Shown here one piece after another: positions 33,397 to 44,488 of a stretch of DNA of 64,000 nt (positions are counted from its first letter, which is position 1; every line of letters starts with the position of its first letter). The translations under genes were made by a program, and so were the position numbers. The notes beneath the pieces are model-generated. The model was not told the origin of the DNA. It searched no databases and saw only the letters and a list, made by a program, of their open reading frames with translations. Where the stretch lies: contig CM041196.1 in assembly GCA_023078555.1 (NCBI GenBank), forward strand, positions 4,537,658-4,601,657, in the 5' to 3' direction. This DNA is from Ulva prolifera (lineage: Eukaryota > Chlorophyta > Ulvophyceae > Ulvales > Ulvaceae).

Positions 33397-36390
33397 CACA
33401 AATACTTCATGCTACTTCCCTCATGGGCACACCCCATGTATGCACGTCGTTCACGTACGTTTCCCCAGTTCACCAACGCATGATTCTCATTGTAATGCAA
33501 TGCTGTCACTAGCAGAGCGAGGGCTCTGATCTCATCACAATTACCTATGGTCCCGCATACACCTGCATAGGACATGAGGTTGAGTCGCAAGTTGCACAGA
33601 CAGGTTGTGTGTGAAGCGCAGGGCACTGGGGTGCGTCAGAGGGCAGAACCGCCGCTTGACCACTCCCACACCCGCTCAGCAGGTCTCCATTCGGCACAGC
33701 GGGCCAGGCAGCGGGGTCTGGACTGTATTCCGCTTCCATCACGAATTTGCTGACGAGCCCGTTGCTGTCGGATCAGCATGTTGCGTTCTCAGGTAAAGCC
33801 CAGGTGCTGTGGATGTGCGTTATTCAGTACGCAGCAGCAAGGGCAGGACGCTGCTGGGCTGTGTGGCTGCAGTGCGCTCCTCCACACACCACAGCACACC
33901 TCACAGCTGTCATCGCCCAAACCTGATCACGGGAGCCCTGGGGCGAGCCTTGGCACGATGCTTCTCGTGCGAGTTGGAGTGACACATCACCGACGCCACG
34001 ACGCCCGAGTGCAGCCTGCACGACGCGCACGGTGGAGGCCGAGATGGACGGCTCGGGCAGGGAATGCTCTGCCGACCGTTGCGGGATGCGCCGCTGTGTG
34101 GCAGGGCGATCTTGGTGAGCACAGGCTCCACGGCGCCGAGGCCGCTGGCGGCCGCAGTGGAGGAAGATGGCGGGTTCCAGGAGCCAATGTGCGTGGATAA
34201 ACATGTAGCAGTTGCGGAACTGCCGCAGATGCAGTGACGTGGAAGCCGGCGCGCTGGCGGCCGTGGGGCCTGCATCCACAGCGCAGCGATGTCGTACTGC
34301 GAACGAATGTGTGACATGTACAGTGACAGTTCCGAAGCAGTGGCGTGGAAGCCGGCGTGGGGCCTCCATCCACAGCGCAGCGATGTCGCACTGCGAACGA
34401 ATTCATGACGTTGCGAAGTTGGCCACAGCGCTATGAGACATGTCCAGTGGCAGTTTTGAGGCAGTGGGGGAAAATGTGCTGGCAGTAGCAGGCTCATGGG
34501 AACACCCCCAGTGGCACGCACCAACCGCAAGCACCGCGATCTGGTGCCACGCTCCAGCTTAGAATCCGCGAAGTGGAGGGTTCACTTTGTGATGGCCGGT
34601 CCAGGCTCACATCAGAGGACCTACGATGTGCGGCCAGCCCGTGCGAGTGTCACGCAGCACGCCGAGCATGCGAGGGTCACTGCTGGCGGCTCCTGTAGGT
34701 GGAGCATGACATCTCATGCATGAGAGCCAGGCCAGAGAGTGGCAGTAGAAGTGCCGATGCACTGAGCAGATACAGTTGGCATACTGAGGATTAGCTTAGT
34801 GAACAAAACCAAGTTCATGTCAGACTGTGTCGTGGCTGAGAGAGAACGCCGCCGTGCCGGGCTCGCATGCAGGTAATGAACAGCTCCTAGTGAGCGGAAC
34901 ACATGGCAACTCTGGCCTCAGTCCAGCAGAAGAGGGTAGAACCTACCTGCACCGGTGTGGCGCCTCACTTGGCGCTCGTCGCCTGCCTTAACCAGCGGTC
35001 ATATGTGCTTGCTTGGGTCATGCATGCCCACTGGGCTCCAAGGAGATTCACAACCGCTAACAATAACGATGTGGCACCCTCACACATCTCAGGACGGATA
35101 CCTGCCTGGCAGCTCGCAGTGGAGGACATCAGCGCTGACCAGGTGTCAGGGCGGCTCGATGGCCCGGGACAGGCCCGGGACAGGATGACAGGTCCGACAC
35201 GAGTCGTGCCGTCGCAGAACTCTGAAGGCAGTGCATCTGAGTCGGAAGGTATACGTTACAGGTATACAGGTGTGTCTTACCGACACCCCCGAATCTTTGT
35301 GACAGTGTCTGAGCAGCTGGAATCTTGGCACACCTGGTCCCAATGCCATGCCTGCTCTGGTGTGGGAGACATTGCTGGCCTTCATCCTCCGTGCAACATA
35401 ACTGCCATAGATTCAGTCACGATTTTTAACACTGCACGCAAGCTTTCCTAGCTATTGATGCCAGCTGCGTGTAGCACAACGCAGTCCTGAGGACGCCTAA
35501 GGTGCTCTACTGCTTGTCAGGAAAGGTCGACAGTCCACAAGAAAAAAGCACTTGACAGACCACAGTTCGTGTATGATGCCTGACGTCTCGGCTCATTTCG
35601 AGAGAAAAGATCAAGACTGCACGGTCTCAGGGAGCAGAGTGTTACGTCGAGCGCAGATATCTTCGCAGGCGCAGCATTACACAGAACGCAGTGACTACAT
35701 CGCCATGCTAAGAAATTATCTGCTTCACATGTAAACGCGTCTCTTGTGCGCCGTTCACATCAGCCTGGACTCTTCACAGAGGCGCATGCGTGACAGACAA
35801 ACACTTGACGACACCTTCATCTCGGGGCATCTCTGCGCCCGCACAGGTATTCACGATGGCGGAGACTTGGCAGCAGCACAGCCGAAAGGAAGAGACAGAT
35901 ATTGCCTTGGTGCACAGGTAGCGTTCGACCTGACGGCCTTTGAATGCGGCTCACGTTCGGTAGGTGTTGTGTGCGAGCTGGTTCCTGGCCGATTGCTTTG
36001 GCAGTTGTCATCAATGCCTGATACAAGTCGATATTTTGGAGGGGGAGGAGGTTGTACAGCTCGCCTATGCAACGAATAGTCTCCTGGTCCAGCAGCATAC
36101 TGACCAGCGTGCATCAAAGCCCAGCATGCCCATTCAGCGCTCTAGTATTAAGTAGAATGATCCATCACGTTCACAGCCAGAGGAGACAGGCACTTGTGAG
36201 CTGATTTTGCACAGCTTTTACGTTTGGCATGTGAGCGGTGACTCAGTTTAAAGCATTGCCTTGAAGTGGTGCCGTCATCATCATGCAGCCTACACATCGA
36301 GGCACCCAGGAACAGATGCGATGGATGGACGTGTATCTTAACAAGGACACAGTTGTGCACCAGAAAATGTGACAGCTCATGCCAGGTTGG
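33397..36390. other. Tail-to-tail spacer, unit 1 of the right arm
   Basis: Counterpart of the other tail spacers. It contains a local tandem duplication of about 106 bp (34231-34336 and about 34337-34460) around GTGGAAGCCGGCG and CACAGCGCAGCGATGTCG, only partly shared with other spacers. The block at 35.80-36.05 kb (GACACCTTCATCTCGGGGCA onward) is conserved in all spacers. No frame is kept between copies well enough to call a gene. Confidence 0.5.
34231..34460 (+). repeat. Local tandem duplication in the spacer
   Basis: Two diverged units both begin GCAGTG-CGTGGAAGCCGGCG and share CATCCACAGCGCAGCGATGT. The second has a small internal loss and runs on into a third partial GCAGTGGGGG. Confidence 0.65.
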
Positions 36391-36395
36391 TTACA
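36391..36395 (-). terminator. TGTAA polyadenylation signal, family 2 copy H
   Basis: The complement of TGTAA lies about 115 bases after the stop, in the conserved CGTGTAACCAA block. Confidence 0.5.
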
Positions 36396-36508
36396 CGAGC
36401 TGCCTATGCACCCCTCGCACTCCTCTCCGTGTGCTCCCACAGATTGTACTGGATATCTACACGCACTGTCATTCAACAATTTGCGAAGAACAATACACAA
36501 ATTATAAT

Positions 36509-38217
36509 CTACGCACGTCCCTTCTTGCCCTTCTTGGCATGCTTCCCCTTCTTCCCCTGCCTTGCAGCTTTGCTCCTCTTCTTCCCGGGCCCACCCTTCT
36601 TCCTGCTGCTGTGTTGCTTGGTGGTGTTGTCTTGTCTATTTGCAGCGCCCACATGAGAGGTGGCAGAGTCCTCACATCGTGCAGCAGGCACCACCAGTTC
36701 TGTAGAAGATGCATCTGCCTCAGGCGACAGCGGAAACACAGGCACCTGTCCCGCAAGCGATCGGCGCCGGGGGGGAACCACAGCTTCTGTCAAATCTTCC
36801 AGCATGTCGAGCCACTTCCTTGTGCTGCCTTCAGCGGCGGCACAGGAATCGAGGTCGGCTGCAGAGGCAGCGTTTCCTTTGATCTCGTCTGTGACCTCCA
36901 CGGCATCTGTGAAGGCTTCTTGCTTGTCCATTGTGTGAGGCTCCACAATATTATTATACAAATTGTTGTCAGATGAGGTGAGAATGGCAGCGGCGCCATC
37001 ACTTCCGGCATCGACAGCAGCCAAGAACTCCTCAGCCAAGTCATCACAACACTCGACCACCAGCAACTCGCACAGGGCGTCCACCTCAGCGCCAATGTCC
37101 GCTTCTGATACGGAACCCTGCTCGATGTCCAGAACCTGCACACCAGACCAAGCTGTGACAACGGTGCCGAAGCCTACCCTGACTCTCCTATGTCGCTGTG
37201 ACAATAATCTCAAACGAATTGCGCTCATGCATCCTCACCGACCGGCGTCACGTTGAGCAGATCCAACAATCCCTCATGGAGCTTGCATACCTCGGTAGCA
37301 TCAGGATTGGCCCCCTTGCTTGCAGCGCCAGCCAGGACAGAGTCGACTGCAGCCTGCACCATCTTGGCCACACACTCCCTGGCCTCTGCCTGTGCCACGA
37401 CATTTGCAATGGCTGTCTTCACCAGTACTTCCACACATGCCTTGGCTGCTTTTTGTGCGGCCAGGCGGTCCAGTGCAGCCTGAAGTCCGGGGAACCGGAA
37501 GATCGCCTTGGTGGCCTCAGTGACCTCGGGGGGGCAGGGGGCCGGCACACGAGGCCGGACTTCGCCTTCAGATGCTGCGGCCGCGGCCAGGGCGGCTTTC
37601 ACGACCGGGGGCAGGCGGCAGGGCGCGAGAGGCCGGAGGGTCACCGAACCGTTGGCCAGAGCTGCCTGAAGACGCAGACAGGATTGTAAGTGCCTATGGC
37701 TCTCGGCCCCATGCAGTCGAATGGCATAGACCACATGTATGCATGTCCGATGGCAACAGACAAGGACTGCTCGATATCTACGGGGCGTGAATGTGTTGTA
37801 GTTGCTATGCATAGCCGTGCCAGTAGGTCGGCATGTGCACAAGCGTGTGGCAGCAGCTTCGTCGTACGCATGCATGCGTGGGTGTACTCGGAAGCGAAGC
37901 AGACGCGAGAGCCTGACGAGGCCGTTGCAAAGGCCCGAGAACGCAGCGCACAGACGCAGGTCCGACTAAGGTATCGGAATCAAACAGACAAGAATCGCAT
38001 GATTCACATAGTAAACAATTCGATCGATGACTTGCTTGACGCTGATGGGAGCGCTACAGCCTGTAGCTATTGTGGAACGTTGACAGGCTACAGCCGACAT
38101 CAAGCACCACTCGGAATCTGCAAATAGTGCACACATAGCTCACAGGCTCGGTGAGCATACCTGAATATTTTTGGTGGCTGCCTTTGTCTCGTCAGTGATC
38201 ATCGATGGGACAGCCAT
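36509..38217 (-). CDS. Family 2 protein copy H (three exons, 352 aa), basic-tailed, function unknown
   Basis: Exons on the minus strand: 38161-38217, 37291-37665, 36509-37135; phase 0. Exon 1 encodes MAVPSMITDETKAATKNIQ and was found by hand from its donor (CAG then GTATGC). Exon 2 starts A-A-L-A-N-G like family 1 but adds a Pro-rich stretch (R-P-L-A-P-C-R-L-P-P, P-R-V-P-A-P-C-P-P) before the same helical repeats (A-K-A-C-V-E-V-L-V-K and A-R-E-C-V-A-K-M-V-Q). Exon 3 runs without interruption from V-L-D-I-E-Q through an acidic region, V-P-P-R-R-R-S-L-A-G-Q-V-P, a K-Q-H-S-S-R-K-K linker and the Lys-rich tail. Family 1 has an intron in the middle of this part; family 2 has none. There is no signal peptide or membrane helix. 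It faces family 1 copy C across a 1.36 kb shared promoter region. A nuclear role is inferred from the basic tail only. Confidence 0.82.
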
Positions 38218-39575
38218 ACTGAATCTTTGGATGTATTCGTAGATAGAAGGTTGAGATTTGATTGTAGAAAGAACCTAGAGAGCGAAGGTACTATGAGGCG
38301 TGTGCGTCGCCAGCGCTGCTTTGTACGCTCGTAGACCTGAGGCAGGCAGCGAGCGCCGAGCCATGCCAGCAACGATCGCGCGGTGGAGCAGATCACACAG
38401 GATGGCTACTTCACCCCAATTACGTGTTGAATGTGACTCAAACCGCCCGTGGTATGGTTGCATGCACATTCGGCGGTGAAGTCTGCAGTAGTATATGCAT
38501 CGCGACCCCCTGCATTCTCCCTGTGAGCACGCTTACTACACTTGAAACGCTTCACACATAAACCTGTGTCATGATATGCATGCTTCACATCGCCTGCGAT
38601 GCTCCAGCGTCTGTCCTCCCGGGCATCGCACATGTGATGATCATGCAGCTCAACTGGCAAGGCTGCAGCCTCCAGCTGAAATTCCCCTGCCAAAATGCAC
38701 ACAGCGTAGAGCCTTACACTTTTTGCTGTGTATGACGGGACAAAGCTTGCCACACTGACAGGCATGGCCGATGCCAGCTGCAAGGTTGTGTGCACTCTTG
38801 AACAATTTGTAGAGATCCTGTTCAAGTTGGGAACAAAGCATCGTGAAAATATGAAGCATGTGATGTGTCCTGCCGCATCTGGCCTTATATCGAAATATGC
38901 AACGCCCGCACAATGTCTTTCACATTTCACGTGCCTGTTTTGAGCAGAGGCATGCCTCTGTGCAAATGTCACAGGCACATGAAATGTGGCATTTCCTGAC
39001 CTCAAACAAAGTGCAGCCATGACAACACGCTCGTCGAGGCATGCTTCTAGGCATCTCAGCGAGGCAAACGGCAGCGCAGACATGCGAACCAATACCACAA
39101 CTGTTTAAAGATCCTCTGTCATATCTTGAGCCCTGTCCCTGATTCTAGTAGCACTAGCGTGGGCGAGCCGTATGAGCCTGATCACACGAGATCAGTTAAC
39201 GTTGACGTTGATGCATGGGCGACACCGTGCTGTCATACTTGGTAGTGGTTCATGCATTGTATGTGCTTCACGGTCCCACTGTGAATGCTTGGGGCCGGTA
39301 CCATCGCATCTGTATGACTTCGTCCTGCATCATTGATGGGACGTGCATGCAGCGACAGCTCATACGTGTACGTATACAATGCATGTGATAGATCTCAGTC
39401 ACTGAGTCTGATGCTCAGCGCGTTCGATGATCGCTGAGATGTCTCGGCGCGAGCTGCACGCCTCGGTCCGCCGAGCACATAAATAGCCGCGAAAGACCGC
39501 AGATGCCTCAAAGCTCCTTTGCTCTCGAGTACTCTCTTCCTTTTCAAACATACCTCCAATACACCAATCGTCGAA
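38218..39575. promoter_or_regulatory. Divergent promoter region between family 2 copy H and family 1 copy C
   Basis: Family 2 side (minus): a TATA-like box, complement of TACAAAG at 38319-38325, with an inverted repeat around the AGCGAGCG at about 38347. Family 1 side (plus): CTCGG-TCCG-CCGAG at 39462-39475 and ATAAATAG at 39479-39486. In between lies a nested palindrome found only in this copy: CACATTTCACGTGCCTGT (38921-38938) pairs with ACAGGCACATGAAATGTG (38971-38988), enclosing the perfect palindrome CAGAGGCATGCCTCTG (38945-38960). Confidence 0.65.
39479..39486 (+). promoter_or_regulatory. TATA box of family 1 copy C
   Basis: ATAAATAG, 97 bases before the start codon, 3 bases after the CTCGGTCCGCCGAG inverted repeat. 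Confidence 0.78.
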
Positions 39576-41286
39576 ATGGCTTTCTCTACCGTTCAGACAA
39601 CACCAGCTGCAGCCATCGCGCTGTCCACGGTACGTTCTCCTATCTACGCCATTAGAATGAGTGATTCGTCACGGCTTGATCTACTCGTCGCATCGAATTC
39701 CTGGGCTATAATCAACACGGCAGCCTGCCAGTATACAAACGTGCCAGCAGATCGAGCTCTGTTGCCTCTAGACAGCTGCCCCCTCTTGCGTGCATACATC
39801 ACATCTATCCCGTTGAACGTCGAGCCTGCATGTTTTCCGCTCTCGTTGCGTTCGTTGCTCCGGCCCTTTGCCTCGGGCTCGTCACGCTCTCGCATCCACT
39901 TCAAATTTGCTTCTGAGCACACATGCATGCATGCATGTAATTCAAGACGTCCGCAGAGTCCACGCATGTTGCTGAGCACACGTCAGCATGCATGAGAAAG
40001 CTCTTCCACAGTGCTGAGTGTGCCGTTCAGTTCCAGCTGTAGACAATGCATGTGTGTTTGCAGGCTGCTCTGGCTGGAGCGTCGGTGTCAGCTGCCATCC
40101 TCGAGGTTGTGGGGGCAGTCTCGGCCACCAAGGGGCTGTTCAAGAAGAGCCTGCACCCCGCCATGCATGCGGCCCTGGACCGCCTGGCCGCTGAGGGGGC
40201 ATGCATTGCCGCACAGGCCGCTGCTGCGGAAGAAGAAGCCCGGGAATGCGTGGAGACGCTCGTAAAGGCGGCAGTTGCCAAGGTCGTGGCACAGGCAGAG
40301 GCTGAAAGCCAGGTGAAGACGCTCGTGAAGACGGCGATTGCCAACATCGTGGCACAGGCAGAGGCCAGGGAGTGTGTGGCCAAGATGGTGCAGGCAGCAG
40401 TCGACTCTGTCCTGGCTGGCTCTGCAAGCAAGGGTCCCAACCCCGAAGCCACAGAGGTGTGACCAGCTCTTCCTGATAGCCACGTGTCAGCAGAGCCACG
40501 CTCACAGGTGCTGCCTTTCTGGCAGCTTTTTAGACACACTGCCACAGCGGGGCGAGGCATGCAGGTGCTGGACATCGAGGAGGCCTCTTTATCCGATAAG
40601 GACGTTGGCATTGAGGTGGACGCCCTGTGTGACACTCTCGTGGAAGAGTGCTGCGATGAGTTTGATGATGACGATGATGTTGTTGAAGCCAACGACGCTG
40701 CTTCAAAGGCGGCAATGTCACGCAACAACGACGCCGGTGCTCTCGACAAGGATGCCGCTGAGCTGTGCAGCAGCGAAAATCGGTTCGAAATGTTGTTCCA
40801 AGACTGCTGTGAAGACTGCGATCCCGCATGCCTCAACGACAAGGTGTGGCATTGCCACTGGCTCACCACCTGGTGCACTTGCATGTGGATGTATGTCGCG
40901 CAGAGCTACAGTGTCTAGGCTACCTGTAGCCATCTGTGAGATTGTGTCTATACTATGCACCTGTGCTGGATGTCAGTGTTACCTGATCATGTTGCAACGT
41001 GCAGGTAGCTGATGTGGCGGCCGGCCTGTCCAACACTGCAGTGCCCCCCCGCCGCCGCACGCTTGCTGGCCAGGTGCCTGAGTTTCCGCTTAAACATACC
41101 CCAGACGAGGTGTGTGCGGGCGCTACCTCCACCCAGATGACTGAGACTGAGGGCTCGGATGACACGTTGAAGATACGAAGCAAAGGGAAGAAGAGCGGGG
41201 CTGGGAAGAAGGCGAAGAAGAGCAAGGCTGCAAGGCAGGGCAAGAAGGGCAAGCACGCCAAGAAGGGCAAGAAGGGACGTGCATAG
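39576..41286 (+). CDS. Family 1 protein copy C (four exons, 335 aa), three-repeat form
   Basis: Exons: 39576-39629, 40064-40456, 40565-40843, 41005-41286; phase 0. Exon 1 ends in Thr (ACG) instead of the usual Lys before a GTACGT donor. Exon 2 is 63 bases longer than in copies A, B and F: an extra 21-residue unit starting A-E-S-Q-V-K-T-L-V-K is inserted between the two common helical repeats, giving three in tandem. Exon 3 is fully acidic (D-E-F-D-D-D-D-D-V-V-E) and ends C-L-N-D-K. Exon 4 carries T-L-A-G-Q-V-P-E-F-P-L and the basic tail with K-K-S-G-A-G-K-K. Confidence 0.85.
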
Positions 41287-41395
41287 TTGTACAGAATTAC
41301 CTAGCTTGTTTGACTTTCCAGCATTTCGCTCGCGAGTGTAGAGGTTCCGTGATTCAGAGAGTAGTGATGGTTGTGGTGGAGAGGCTCGCATGTTG

Positions 41396-41400
41396 TGTAA
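41396..41400 (+). terminator. TGTAA polyadenylation signal, family 1 copy C
   Basis: TGTAA 110 bases after the stop in TGTTGTGTAACACA. Confidence 0.5.
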
Positions 41401-44372
41401 CACACACACTTCATGCTACTTCCCTCATGGCCAGCTCCCATGCGCGAGTGTTGTTCACTTACTGTTTCCCCAGTTCACCAACGCATGATTCTCATTGTCA
41501 GTTTCATCGTAATACGAGGCTGCAATTCACAGAGCGAGGGCTGTGATCTCATCACAATGAGCTACAGTCCGGCATACACCTGCATAGGACAGGGCACCGG
41601 GATGCGTCGCAGGGCAGCACTGCCGCTTGACCACTCCCACCCCCGCTAAGCAGGTCTCCGTTTGGCTCCACAGCGGGCCAGGAAGTGGTGTCTGGACAGG
41701 CAAAGTCAGCGAATGTGTGCGATAAGGCGAAAGGTCGCATCCTGGTACGTCCGAGACGTCGGCCTGCAGCAGCTGGGCCGAAGTGTGTGCATCGCGCTCA
41801 ACCGTAGTCTTGCGGCCGCACACCTCGGCGTTTTTGAAAGGAGCACCAGCTGCGGGTTGCGCCGTTGTGTGTCAGGGCGGCGATGGTGAGCGCGGGCACT
41901 GCGGCGCTGATGCCGGCGGCGGCCGCAGTGGTGGAACATGGCGAGTCCCTGGAGCCAGTGCTCGCGGCACAACCTGTGTTGGCGGCGGAAGAGTCGCCGA
42001 ATGATTGATGTGGAAGCCGGCGTGCTGGCGGGCGTGGGGCCTGCATCCACAGCGCAGCGATGGTGCCCTGCGAACGAATCCGTAACATCGCCAAATGGAC
42101 CACAACGCTGTTAGACATGTACAGTGGCAGTTCCGAAGGAGTGGTGGGACACGTGCCGGCGGTGGCAGGCTCATGGGAACATCCCCAGTGGCACGCACCA
42201 ATTGCGAGCCTCGGGGGGACCTGGCCTTGTAGTTGCCCACAGGCTGGTTCCACGCTCCAGCTTCGCATCCGCGAAGCGGAGGGTGGAGGGTGCCCTGTGC
42301 GATGGCCGTTCCATGCATTCGTTCAGGTCCTCTTCCCGAAGCTGTGCAGGCTCAGCTCTGATGCTATGCTGTGCAGCCAGTCTGTGTGAGTGCCACGCAG
42401 CACGCAGCACGCAGAGCATGTGATGGTCACCTCTCCTGTAGGCAAAGCATGGCATCTCATGCATGATGGCAAGGGAGTGGTAGTACAACTGCCAGTGCAA
42501 TAAACAGTTATAGCTGGCATACATACTGTGGATTAGCCACGTGTGAACAAAACCAGCTTCGTGTCAAAGTAGTTTGTGGCAGAGAGAGAAGACCGACGTT
42601 CCGGGCTCACATGCAAGCAATGAACATCTCCTGTTCACTAGAACACATCGCAACTCTGGCCTCAGTCTAGCACAAGGGGGTTGCGCCTACCTGCACATTA
42701 GCTGGCACTGGCTGTCTGAATTGAACTGCGGTCATCTGTGCTTCATGTATGCCCATTTGGCCCCAACGAGAGTCACAACCGATAGCGAGAAAGATGCGTC
42801 GACCTCACATATCTCAGGACGGAGACGTGCCGGCCATGTCACAGGTTGGTCAGCGCTACCCGGGTGTGAGGGCGGCTCCATGGCGTTTACTTGGTCCATT
42901 CTTCGCCCTACGTACATGGCATGATAACTGAGGTTCTAGCAAGCCCTTAAAGAGCAACTTGCTGCGCTGTCTAATGTCTATGGCACATTGGCCTGCGGAA
43001 CAGGATCACAGGCCCGTAACGAGTTGTGGGGTTGCAGAGCTCTGATGGCAGTGCATCTGACTCTGACGTAGCAGGTGTACATCACAGGTGTAAAGGTGTG
43101 TCTTGCAGACCCCCCAGAATCCTTGTAACAGTGTCTGAACGGTTGGAACCGTGGCACACCTAATGCGACCAGGTCCGAATGCCACGCCTACTCTAGTGTT
43201 GGAGACTTCGCTGGCCTTAAATCTCCGGGCAAAACGACTGTCACAGATTCAACGACGATTTTCAAGCTGCATGCTTTGATACCTAGTGATGCCAGCTGAA
43301 TGCAACACCGCGTCAGTTCTGAGGACTCGCAAGGTGCTCTTCCGCTTGTAAAGCAACGTTGACGGGCCGCCAGATAGCGATATGTGGCAAGATCTGGTTA
43401 TTTTTTGAGGCCTGACATATCGGCCCACATAAAAAACAGATCAAGAATGTATGGTCTCAGGGAGCAGGTTGCTACAGCGAGTGCCGATATCTTCGCATGC
43501 GCAGCATTACAATCAAAGCAGTGACTGAATCATCATGCTGAGCAATGTTTTGGTTCACGCGTAAACGTGTCACTTGTGCGCCACCCACATTGGCCTGGAC
43601 ACTGACAGAAGCGAATGCGTGACCGACACACTTGACGACACCTTCATCTCTGCGCCAGCGCAGGCGTTCACGGAGGTAGGAACATGGCAGCAGCGCAACC
43701 AAAGTAATATTAAAAAAACAGTGTCTTGGAACGCAGGTGGCTTTCCGCCCGACGTCCTTCGAAGGCGGCTCACGTTCCGTAGGTGTTGTGTTGGACCTTG
43801 TCGCTCGCCGATTGGTTCGGCAACTGCCATCAATGCCTGATGCAGCCCTCAGGCACTTTGGATAAATATCGATGCTTTCCTTGGTGCTCGCCAATTACAG
43901 TCTTCACCTTGTTCACGGATGCGCGGCAGTCTGACGTCTCTCCAGCTGGTGAGGGCTGCAACACAATCGCGACAAAGAACTTACGAGCTCAAGACAAGTT
44001 GTGCAGGAGGAGGATATCCATCTCATCTATGCAACGAACAGTCTCCTGGTCCAGAAGTATACTGAATAGTATACAACATAGCCCAGCATTCCCCTTCAGC
44101 GATGTGGTGTCAAGTAGAATGATACTTCATATTTACAACTAGAGCAGACTAAAAAATGTGAGCTGATTTTGCAAACCATTCGTGTGCTGCATGTGAGCGG
44201 CAACTCATCCTCAAACATTGCATTGAAATGGCTCCATCATCCTAACGCAAACAGCACATGCAGATCGCGGCACCCGGCCAGAAAAAGATGCAATGGATGG
44301 CCGTGTTGCTAAAATAAACCCTCGCAGTTGTACACCAGTATTTGTGACAGCTCGTACATCACGCCAGATTGG
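41401..44372. other. Tail-to-tail spacer, unit 2
   Basis: It is very similar to the spacer at 57.3-59.97 kb. It holds a GC-rich block (41.8-42.3 kb) in which the minus strand has a 156-codon open frame, also open over 156 codons at 57782-58252. The two copies are near-identical DNA, so this alone does not prove coding. The conserved CACTTGACGACACCTTCAT block is at about 43.63 kb. Confidence 0.45.
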
Positions 44373-44377
44373 TTACA
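44373..44377 (-). terminator. TGTAA polyadenylation signal, family 2 copy I
   Basis: The complement of TGTAA, about 113-116 bases after the stop, in CGTGTAACCAATC. Confidence 0.5.
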
Positions 44378-44488
44378 CGATCTGCCTGTGCACCCTTCAC
44401 ACTCGCCTCAGTGTGCTGTCTCACAAAGTACTGGATGTCTAGATACTCTATCGATTAAAAACATACGGAACAACAAACAACTGACGCG

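Noticed and set aside
40027-40884. A 285-codon antisense frame over family 1 exons 2-3 (also in copies D and E)
   Set aside because: It is the complement of well-supported spliced exons with correct splice sites; Ser/Ala/Thr-rich antisense of Ala/Glu codons.
41798-42268. A 156-codon minus-strand frame repeated at 57782-58252
   Set aside because: The two spacers are near-identical DNA, so shared openness is expected. The frame is not kept in the more diverged spacers of units 1 and 3, and no domain is visible.
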